Made by a program: the position numbers and the translations under genes. Source: Roseibaca sp. Y0-43 (GTDB lineage: Bacteria; Pseudomonadota; Alphaproteobacteria; Rhodobacterales; Rhodobacteraceae). Taken from it: a stretch of DNA of 64,000 bases. The notes below the pieces were generated by a model, which was not told the DNA's origin, did not search any database, and saw nothing but the letters and a program-made list of their open reading frames with translations. Shown here piece after piece: positions 53,632 through 60,440 of this stretch (positions are counted from its first letter, which is position 1; the number at the start of each line of letters is the position of its first letter). The DNA lies in NCBI RefSeq assembly GCF_020667835.1, contig NZ_JAFMPR010000002.1, positions 248,001 to 312,000 of the forward strand, in the 5' to 3' direction.

Positions 53632-55425
53632 ATGACACGGGTATTTCTCGGCACCGCTTTCGCGGCTTTGGCGCTTGCCCTGCCCGCGCTTGCGCAGCAA
53701 AGTTCCGACATGGTCGCGCCCGAAATCGCGACCGATGTCGCGGCCGCTTTTCCCGGCCTGTCAGAGGCCGGCCAAGCCGCCCTCGCCGCGAAAGCGGCAG
53801 GCGAGAGCGTGACGGCGGAAAACTGGATGGTCGCCGCCGCCAACCCCTTGGCGGTCGAGGCGGGCACAAAGGTCTTGCGCGCGGGCGGCAGCGCCGCCGA
53901 TGCCATGGTCGCCGTGCAGGCCGTCCTTGGGCTGGTAGAGCCGCAATCCTCTGGCCTTGGCGGTGGCGCGTTCCTTGTCTGGTACGACGCGGCCACGGGC
54001 GAAGTGACCACGCTGGACGGGCGCGAAACCGCGCCGATGGCCGCTGACCCGCGTTATTTTCTGGATGAAAACGGCGAACCGCTGGATTTCCGCACCGCCG
54101 TCGTCTCTGGCCGCTCTGTCGGCACGCCGGGCACGCCGCGCCTGATGGAGGACGCCCATCGCCGCTGGGGCCGCGCCAATTGGGCGGGGCTGTTTACCGA
54201 TGCGATCATGCTGGCCGAAGGGGGTTTCACCGTCTCGCCACGCATGGCCGATTCGGTCGCGGGCGCGGCGGAAAGCCTGTCCGTGTTCCCGGCCACAGCC
54301 GCCTATTTCCTGCCCGGTGGCACCCCAGTTGCCGCGGGCGATACGCTGGTGAACGCAGCCTATGCCGACACGCTGCGCCAGATCGCAGCGCAGGGGGCGA
54401 ACGCGTTCTACACCGGCGACATCGCCGCCGATATCGTCGCCGCAACCCGGACCGACGCCTTGCCGGGCCTTTTGTCGCTGACCGATCTGGTCAGCTACCG
54501 CGTGATCGAACGCCCGGCGGTCTGCTATACCTATCGCGGCCGTGATGTCTGCGGGATGGGGCCGCCTTCATCCGGGGCCGTTGCCGTCGCGCAGATCCTT
54601 GGGATGCTGGAGAATTTCGACCTGCCCAGCATGGACCCGCAAGCGGTGGAAACCCGCCGCCTGATGGGCGACGCCACGCGGCTCGCCTTTGCCGACCGGG
54701 GCCGCTATCTGGCCGATAGCGATTTCGTGCCGGTGCCGGTCAAGGGGCTGACCGACCGCGCCTATCTGGCGGGGCGGGCCGAGTTACTGCGCGGCGACGA
54801 CGCGCTGCCAGAGGTCGCACCGGGCGAGCCTTCTTGGGACCACGCCATTCGCTGGGGTGATGACCGCAAGGTCGAGCGACCGGCGACCTCGCATATCTCT
54901 ATCGTCGATGGCGATGGCAACGTGCTGTCCATGACCACGACCATCGAAAGCGGCTTCGGATCGCGGCTGTTCACGCGCGGCTTTCTGCTGAACAATGAAC
55001 TGACCGATTTCTCGTTCCGCACCCATGACGGCGGCTATCCTATCGCCAACCGGGTGGAGCCGGGCAAACGCCCGCGCTCTTCCATGTCGCCGACCATCGT
55101 GTTGCAGGATGGCGCGCCGGTTCTGGCTATCGGCAGCCCCGGCGGGGCCACGATCATAGGCTACACCGCGCAAGCCATCATCGCGCATCTGGATTGGGGG
55201 ATGGATGTGCAGGCGGCGGTGTCGATGCCGCATCTGGTCAACGCCTTCGGCACTTATAGCCTGGAAGAGGGCACATGGGCCGCTGATCTGGAAGCCCCCT
55301 TGCAAGAGCTGGGCTATCAGACCCGCGTCACCGCGCTGACCTCGGGCCTGCAAGCCATTGCCATTGGCGAGGGCTTGCGCGGCGGGGCCGATCCGCGCCG
55401 CGAGGGGATCGCGCTGGGCGACTAA
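53632..55425 (+). CDS. ggt: Gamma-glutamyltransferase
   Basis: 597 residues with signal peptide MTRVFLGTAFAALALALPAL. Large-subunit motifs: SSGLGGGAFLVWYD near residue 105 and RETAP containing the alpha-carboxylate-binding Arg. The autocleavage Thr is in ATSHISIVD near residue 420, giving a small subunit of about 178 residues; GFGSRLFTRGFLLNNEL and PRSSMSPTIV follow. Periplasmic enzyme that removes the glutamyl group of glutathione and related compounds. GGAGG precedes the ATG. The upstream extension of the frame runs across the SRP RNA and is not used. Confidence 0.93.
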   Translation: MTRVFLGTAFAALALALPALAQQSSDMVAPEIATDVAAAFPGLSEAGQAALAAKAAGESVTAENWMVAAANPLAVEAGTKVLRAGGSAADAMVAVQAVLGLVEPQSSGLGGGAFLVWYDAATGEVTTLDGRETAPMAADPRYFLDENGEPLDFRTAVVSGRSVGTPGTPRLMEDAHRRWGRANWAGLFTDAIMLAEGGFTVSPRMADSVAGAAESLSVFPATAAYFLPGGTPVAAGDTLVNAAYADTLRQIAAQGANAFYTGDIAADIVAATRTDALPGLLSLTDLVSYRVIERPAVCYTYRGRDVCGMGPPSSGAVAVAQILGMLENFDLPSMDPQAVETRRLMGDATRLAFADRGRYLADSDFVPVPVKGLTDRAYLAGRAELLRGDDALPEVAPGEPSWDHAIRWGDDRKVERPATSHISIVDGDGNVLSMTTTIESGFGSRLFTRGFLLNNELTDFSFRTHDGGYPIANRVEPGKRPRSSMSPTIVLQDGAPVLAIGSPGGATIIGYTAQAIIAHLDWGMDVQAAVSMPHLVNAFGTYSLEEGTWAADLEAPLQELGYQTRVTALTSGLQAIAIGEGLRGGADPRREGIALGD

Positions 55426-55457
55426 ATTGTAGCGGGCGGGGGATACCCCGCCCTGCC

Positions 55458-55856
55458 CTAGTTGGACAAATCGCTCAGGTAGCGAAACAGCGCATCGCCG
55501 CCGGACGGGTGCGCCACATGCATTCCGCTTTGCGCAAGCTCCGACCCGGTCATGGCGCGCAGGAACTGGTCCGGCCCGGCCAGGTAGGCCACGAAATTGT
55601 CGCGCGTCCAGCGCGCACCCGTGCGCGCCGCCGCTTCCAGATCGCGGCTATACAGGCGAAACTCGCTGTCGCCCGCCAGCGCACGCCCGGCCACACCATA
55701 AAGATTCGGCCCGGCCCGCCCCCCGCGCGCAAGAACGGTGCCATCGGGCGCTTCGACCCGGTGGCATGTCCGGCAATCGCGCCACAGGCTTTCATCGGCC
55801 AGCGCGGGCGCGCTGGACAGGACAAGACCGCACAGGGCAAGGAAAACAGGTTTCAT
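55458..55856 (-). CDS. Class I c-type cytochrome
   Basis: 132 residues. Signal peptide MKPVFLALCGLVLSSAPALA, then a single haem site C28-R-T-C31-H32 and GPNLYGVAGR typical of class I cytochromes c (c2/c552 type). A candidate Met ligand is in RAMTGSELAQ or SGMHVAHP, but position is unusual. Periplasmic electron carrier. A much longer frame in the same register upstream is a shadow of the ABC gene. Confidence 0.85.
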   Translation of the reverse strand: MKPVFLALCGLVLSSAPALADESLWRDCRTCHRVEAPDGTVLARGGRAGPNLYGVAGRALAGDSEFRLYSRDLEAAARTGARWTRDNFVAYLAGPDQFLRAMTGSELAQSGMHVAHPSGGDALFRYLSDLSN

Positions 55857-55909
55857 AAGACTGCCTTTCTCCCGAACCCTAACAGGTTGCCCAAACCGTG
55901 CAAGCGCCA

Positions 55910-56719
55910 TCAGGGCTTGAGCCGGTAACCTTTGCGAAACCACGTCCAGCACAGCGCCATCATGCCCAAGACTGAGGCTGTGACCACCACAAGCCCCAAC
56001 CATGGCGAGGAATCGGATTGCCCGATCATCCCGTAGCGCGCCCCGTCGATCAGGTAGAAAACCGGGTTCACCTGGCTGAGCGCCGCCATGAAAGGCGGCA
56101 GCGTGGTGATGGAATAGAAGGTGCCCGACAGAAACGACAGCGGCACCACGATAAAATTGGTGATCGCCGCGATCTGGTCGAACTTGTTCGACAAGATACC
56201 CGCCGCGATGCCGATGGCCGACAAAAGTGCTGCCCCCAGCGTGACGAAGACCAGCAGCCAGACCGGGTGGGCGATCCCCTCGCCCAGCACGATCGCTTCG
56301 GCCAGCAGGATCACCACGCCCACCATCAGCCCGCGCGTGATGCCGCCGGCCATGTAGCCCAGCACCAGTTCCGCCGGGGACAGCGGCGGCATGAGCGTGT
56401 CGACGATATTGCCCTGCACCTTCGAGATGACGATGGACGAGGATGTGTTGGCAAAGGCGTTCTGGATGATGGTCATCATCAGGATACCCGGCGCAAGGAA
56501 GCTGATGAAGGGCACGCCCATCACCTCTCCGCGCATGGGGCCGATGGCCAGTGTGAACACCGCAAGGAACAACCCCGCCGTGACCAGCGGCGCGGCAAGG
56601 GTCTGGGTCCAGACCACCAGAAAGCGCATGATCTCGCGCTTGGCCAAGGCCCTCAGACCCAGCCAGTTCACGCGCCCGAAGCGGCGGGCGCCCATGTCGC
56701 GAAAGCCTGTTACATCCAT
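55910..56719 (-). CDS. ABC-2 type transporter permease
   Basis: 269 residues with six hydrophobic segments, and the ABC-2 signature FLAPGILMMTIIQNAF and PLSFLSGTFYSITTLPP, as in YadH/NodJ-type permeases. The usual ATPase partner is not adjacent on either side; it could be encoded elsewhere. Exports drugs, lipids or polysaccharide. The start MDVTGFRDMGARRFG is tentative. Confidence 0.87.
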   Translation of the reverse strand: MDVTGFRDMGARRFGRVNWLGLRALAKREIMRFLVVWTQTLAAPLVTAGLFLAVFTLAIGPMRGEVMGVPFISFLAPGILMMTIIQNAFANTSSSIVISKVQGNIVDTLMPPLSPAELVLGYMAGGITRGLMVGVVILLAEAIVLGEGIAHPVWLLVFVTLGAALLSAIGIAAGILSNKFDQIAAITNFIVVPLSFLSGTFYSITTLPPFMAALSQVNPVFYLIDGARYGMIGQSDSSPWLGLVVVTASVLGMMALCWTWFRKGYRLKP

Positions 56720-56767
56720 CTCTGCTCTCCTTCCGGTCGTGCGGCCTGTGGTTTCGCCGATCGCGCA

Positions 56768-56796
56768 TTGTATTTAGGCCGCGCGCCTTGTATTTC
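56768..56796 (+). promoter_or_regulatory. Predicted gcrA promoter
   Basis: TTGTAT (56768-56773), 17 bases, TATTTC (56791-56796); the octamer TTGTATTT occurs twice at 20-bp spacing here. I see no GANTC methylation site between 56720 and the gene. Confidence 0.4.
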
Positions 56797-56844
56797 ACCT
56801 GTCTGTCCCTAAACTTGGGGCAAGACAATTCCAAGGGGTCTGCC

Positions 56845-57474
56845 ATGTCATGGACGGATGAGCGGGTCGAGCTGCTCAAGAAAATGTGGAACGAAGGGCA
56901 TTCGGCCTCGACGATCGCCAAGGAACTGGGCGGCGTCACGCGCAATGCCGTGATCGGCAAGGTGCACCGTCTGGGCCTGTCAAACCGCAACGGCCCGGAC
57001 AGCAGTAGCGACAAGCCGGAACCCGCCAGCCCCGCCGCGCCAGAGAAGGCGCCTGGCGTGGTCGATCTGGCGCAGGTCAAGGCAGAGCGCGCGGCCCAGC
57101 CCAAGCCCAAGGCCGCCCCCGCGCCGCAGCCCGAACCCGCCGCCGCCAAGGCAGAGCCAGAGGTCGAGGAAGACCCCGTCCCGACCTATACGCCCAAGCC
57201 GATCATCCCGGCGGGCCAGCCCTTGCCGCCGCAGCCCTCGGCCAATGAAATCGACCCCGAAGCGCTGGCCACCGTGCGCGAGGTCGAGAAGACGGCGATG
57301 AAACTGTCGCTTCTGGAACTGACAGAGCGCACCTGCAAATGGCCCATCGGCGACCCGGCCACCAGCGATTTCTGGTTCTGCGGTCTGCCGGTCAAGGCCG
57401 GCAAACCCTATTGCGAGGCGCATGTCGCCGTGGCCTTCCAGCCCATGAGCACACGGCGCGACCGCAAGCGCTAA
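56845..57474 (+). CDS. gcrA: GcrA cell cycle regulator
   Basis: 209 residues. N-terminal DNA-binding domain MSWTDERVELLKKMWNEGHS then SASTIAKELGGVTRNAVIGKVHRLGL is near-invariant GcrA. A Pro/Ala/Lys linker of about 90 residues follows, then a C-terminal domain with Cys pairs (TCKWPIGDP, FWFCGLPV, YCEAH) that binds sigma70. In Caulobacter GcrA works with methylated GANTC sites to activate cell-cycle genes. AAGGGG precedes the ATG. Its stop overlaps that of the convergent AraC gene. Confidence 0.96.
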   Translation: MSWTDERVELLKKMWNEGHSASTIAKELGGVTRNAVIGKVHRLGLSNRNGPDSSSDKPEPASPAAPEKAPGVVDLAQVKAERAAQPKPKAAPAPQPEPAAAKAEPEVEEDPVPTYTPKPIIPAGQPLPPQPSANEIDPEALATVREVEKTAMKLSLLELTERTCKWPIGDPATSDFWFCGLPVKAGKPYCEAHVAVAFQPMSTRRDRKR

Positions 57475-58460
57475 GACTTGCGAGCGGCGCGCCATTCGGT
57501 GGGCGTCTGTCCGGTGACACGGCGAAACTCGCGGTTGAAATTCGACTTGGTCACGAAGCCCGCGTCGAACATGGCCTCGGTGGCGTTCGCGCCACCGGCA
57601 AGCGCGTCGCAGGCCGCCTTTACGCGAAACCCGTTCACATAGCGCGAGATATTGTCGCCGGTCACAAGATTGACCGCGATTGACAAGCGCTTGGCAGGCA
57701 CCCCCAAGCGGCGGGCAAGCTGCGCCAGCGTCAGATCGGGCTCGCGCCAGGCCTGACGCTGGCGCATATGCTCTTCCAGCCGCACTACGAGTGCGTGATC
57801 GGCCTCTTCGGCGCTGGGTGCGGGCGTGGCACTGTCCGACGGCCCGGTGCTGACCGCCGACGCCCCCAACGCCAGCAGGCCCACGCCCAGCAAAAGCGCT
57901 GCGGTGAACAGATCCACGATCCGCGGCACCAATTGCTCATGGCCCGACAGGATCGCCCCGGCGATCACCAGGTCGCTTGCCGCCGACAGCGCCAGCGCCC
58001 CAGCCAAACCGGCCCAGAGCCGGCGCGGCGCGCCCGCATCAGACAGCCGCCCGCGCGGCACGTCTTGGCTGCGAGAGATGGACCACGCCAAGGCGGCGGC
58101 ATAGCCAAGATAGGCCAGCGGCACCACCCCTTCCAAGAGTGGCGCGGCGTGCAGCTGAAGCCCCAGCGCCACGAGCGGCCCGGCCAGATGCCACCCATCG
58201 CGCGCGCCGGGGCGCAGGCCTAGCCCATCAGCTTTCCAGCCCAACCATGCAAGCGCGGGCAAGGCCATGGCCGACACCGGCTGCACCAAGCGCGCCTGCG
58301 CCAGACCGTAATGCAGTGCCAGCGCGACGATCACGGCTTGCACCGCCACCGCGCCCACCAACACCGCCAGCCATGACAGCCGCCCCTGCCCCAACACCAT
58401 GCGCAGGAACAGGAATCCCAGGATCAGGCCCGAAATCAGTGGAAGCGGAAGCGTCACCAT
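57471..58460 (-). CDS. AraC-family regulator with membrane-spanning N-domain
   Basis: 329 residues. The first about 205 residues are hydrophobic with about seven helices; the last about 100 carry a double HTH: LTLAQLARRLGVPAKRLSIAV and ATEAMFDAGFVTKSNFNREF, ending VTGQTPTEWRAARKS. This seven-helix AraC architecture suggests a membrane sensor with a cytosolic DNA-binding domain. It is divergent from a secreted hydrolase gene; three CCGGTTT boxes lie in between, the first touching its start codon, which points to autoregulation and control of the hydrolase genes. Confidence 0.85.
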   Translation of the reverse strand: MVTLPLPLISGLILGFLFLRMVLGQGRLSWLAVLVGAVAVQAVIVALALHYGLAQARLVQPVSAMALPALAWLGWKADGLGLRPGARDGWHLAGPLVALGLQLHAAPLLEGVVPLAYLGYAAALAWSISRSQDVPRGRLSDAGAPRRLWAGLAGALALSAASDLVIAGAILSGHEQLVPRIVDLFTAALLLGVGLLALGASAVSTGPSDSATPAPSAEEADHALVVRLEEHMRQRQAWREPDLTLAQLARRLGVPAKRLSIAVNLVTGDNISRYVNGFRVKAACDALAGGANATEAMFDAGFVTKSNFNREFRRVTGQTPTEWRAARKS

Positions 58461-58510
58461 CCGGTTTGGGTAGTGCTGAAACCGGTTTTGCTCAAGCTGA
58501 AACCGGTTTC
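58461..58510. promoter_or_regulatory. Three CCGGTTT boxes at exact 21-bp steps (candidate AraC-family operator)
   Basis: CCGGTTT begins at 58461, 58482 and 58503. The last two are part of GCTGAAACCGGTTT repeats (58475-58488 and 58496-58509); the last forms the palindrome GAAACCGGTTTC. A 21-bp step equals two helical turns and the AraC I1-I2 half-site spacing. They lie between the divergent regulator and hydrolase genes. Confidence 0.65.
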
Positions 58511-58577
58511 AGGGCGCGCGCGGGTTGGCGACGACGCTAGAGCAGGCAGGCATCCTGCAACACACGGAGACCCCATC

Positions 58578-59606
58578 ATGCGCCATAGCCTTGCCACCCT
58601 TTGCCTTTCCTTTGCCGTGGCCGTCGCGCCCATCGCGTCACTGGCCGAAATCGCGGGCCTGCGCGAAGGTCACATGCCCGCGCCACATCACGGCCGCGAT
58701 ATGGCCTATGCGCTGTGGTATCCCGCGCAGCCCGGGGCGATCCCCATGCCGCATTTCGGCAACCCGGTCTTCCAGCCGATCCTTGCCGCGATAGATGCAA
58801 CGCCCGCAGAGGGGCGCAATCCGCTGGTGCTTCTGTCGCATGGGCTGGGCGGGCATTACCGCTCGCTCGGCTGGCTGGCGACCGGGCTGGCCAAGGCAGG
58901 CGCGCTGGTGCTGGCGGTCAACCACCCGGAAAGCAGCTTCGGCGATTTCGACATGCAGGCGGGGCTACGCCACTGGACACGGGCACAAGACCTGCGATTG
59001 GCCCTCGATCACCTGCTGGCCGATCCCGTGTTCGGGCCATTGGTGGACCCCGAGCGCATTTCCGCAGTCGGGTTTTCCTATGGTGGCTGGACGGCGCTTG
59101 GGCTGGGCGGGCTGCGCGGCAATCTGGCCGGATATGCCGCCGCTTGCACCCTGCAGCCCACGCGGCATTGCGACGACATCGCCCGCGCCGGGGTCGATCT
59201 GGCGCAACTGGACGCAGCACTTTGGGATGGCGATCATTCCGACAGCCGCATCGGGCGCGTGGCCGCGATCGACCCCGGCCTGACCTATGGGCTGACGGCA
59301 CAAGACGCGGCGGGGCTGCGCGTGCCCACGCTCTTGGTGCAGCTTGGCATGGGCACGGACCGGCTGGACGCGACCGATATCTCGGCGCAGGGCAGTTATC
59401 TGACCGCGCTTTTGCCAAGCGCCACTCTGGTCCAGATCGCACCCGCCGCGCATTTCTCTGTGCTGCCGCTCTGCACCGCGCAAGGGGCCGCGATCCTGCG
59501 CGACGAGGGGGATGACCCGGTCTGCACAGACCCCGACGGTGCCCTGCGCGCCGATATCCACGCGCAGGTTCTGACCGCTATGCGCGCGCATCTTGGGCTG
59601 GACTAG
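58578..59606 (+). CDS. Secreted alpha/beta hydrolase
   Basis: 342 residues with signal peptide MRHSLATLCLSFAVAVAPIAS. LLSHGLGGHYRS is the oxyanion region, nucleophile Ser in GFSYGGWTALGL near residue 166, and a late AAHFSVL His. It resembles platelet-activating-factor acetylhydrolase/dienelactone-hydrolase-like secreted enzymes. Cys pairs (AACTLQPTRHC, PLCTAQ...PVCTD) may form disulfides. CGGAGA precedes the ATG. First gene after the CCGGTTT operator, followed 48 bases later by a second secreted hydrolase. Confidence 0.83.
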   Translation: MRHSLATLCLSFAVAVAPIASLAEIAGLREGHMPAPHHGRDMAYALWYPAQPGAIPMPHFGNPVFQPILAAIDATPAEGRNPLVLLSHGLGGHYRSLGWLATGLAKAGALVLAVNHPESSFGDFDMQAGLRHWTRAQDLRLALDHLLADPVFGPLVDPERISAVGFSYGGWTALGLGGLRGNLAGYAAACTLQPTRHCDDIARAGVDLAQLDAALWDGDHSDSRIGRVAAIDPGLTYGLTAQDAAGLRVPTLLVQLGMGTDRLDATDISAQGSYLTALLPSATLVQIAPAAHFSVLPLCTAQGAAILRDEGDDPVCTDPDGALRADIHAQVLTAMRAHLGLD

Positions 59607-59654
59607 CCCAGCCGCGCGCTACCTGTAGATGACGCAACAGGGAAAGGAGAGACG

Positions 59655-60389
59655 ATGACACGCATATTGACAGCCTCCACCGCCATTCTGGCGCTCATGG
59701 GCGGCGCGGCACTGGCCGACCCGCTGCCCTACAGCCAAGGCGAGCGCAGCTTCGAAGGCTATGTCGCAACGCCCGATGGCACACCGCGCGGCACCGTGCT
59801 GCTGGTGCATGATTGGGACGGCTTGACCGACCATGAACGCGCGCAGGCCGATGCGCTAGCGGCAGACGGCTACCTGGCCGTGGCGTTGGACCTGTTTGGC
59901 ACCGACGCGGTGCTGGAAGGCATCGACGACTACCGCCGCGAAACCGGCGCGCTCTATGGCAACCGCGAGGAATTCCGGGCGCGCATCGCCGCCGGTGCCG
60001 AAGCCGCGGGCGCATTGGAAGGTGCCGACGCCATGGTGATCGCGGGCTATTGCTTTGGCGGCGCGGCGGCTTTGGAAGCTGCGCGCGCGGGGCTGGACAT
60101 GGCGGGTTTCGTCAGCTTCCACGGCGGGCTTGGCACGCCAGAGGGGCAGGATTACAGCGCCACCCCCGCCCCGGTTCTGGTGCTGCACGGCTCCGCCGAC
60201 CCGGTGTCGGGCATGGCGGATCTTGCCGCGCTGATGGACGAATTGCAGGAAGCGGGCGTGGCCCATGAGGCGCGCATCTTCGGCGGCGCGCGGCACTCCT
60301 TCACCGTGCCCACATCGGGCGACTGGGATCCAGAGGCGAATGCCGGCGCGCAAGCGGCGTTTCGCGAGTTTCTCGCCGCGCGGTTCTAA
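59655..60389 (+). CDS. Secreted dienelactone hydrolase family protein
   Basis: 244 residues with a signal peptide of about 21 residues (MTRILTASTAILALMGGAALA). Nucleophile Cys in AGYCFGGAAAL near residue 132, HDWDGL near 51, Asp in HGSADPVSG, His in GARHSF, as in DLH. Cytosolic DLH acts on dienelactone; a periplasmic form likely acts on other esters. GGAAAGGAGAG precedes the ATG. Likely co-transcribed with the preceding hydrolase. Confidence 0.88.
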   Translation: MTRILTASTAILALMGGAALADPLPYSQGERSFEGYVATPDGTPRGTVLLVHDWDGLTDHERAQADALAADGYLAVALDLFGTDAVLEGIDDYRRETGALYGNREEFRARIAAGAEAAGALEGADAMVIAGYCFGGAAALEAARAGLDMAGFVSFHGGLGTPEGQDYSATPAPVLVLHGSADPVSGMADLAALMDELQEAGVAHEARIFGGARHSFTVPTSGDWDPEANAGAQAAFREFLAARF

Positions 60390-60394
60390 ATGCC

Positions 60395-60423
60395 GTAGGG
60401 TGCGTGCTCAGCACGCACCCTAC
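60395..60423. terminator. Perfect 13-bp hairpin after hydrolase operon
   Basis: GTAGGGTGCGTGC, loop TCA, GCACGCACCCTAC: fully symmetric, between two convergent genes. There is no T-tract after it, so it may act as a bidirectional terminator or be a copy of a dispersed intergenic palindrome. Confidence 0.6.
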
Positions 60424-60440
60424 CCCGTTCGGGCATGCGA

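Noticed and set aside
53427-54047. Plus-strand frame through the SRP RNA and ggt start
   Set aside because: It reads the SRP RNA and the ggt coding region in another frame; the RNA structure and ggt motifs explain the sequence.
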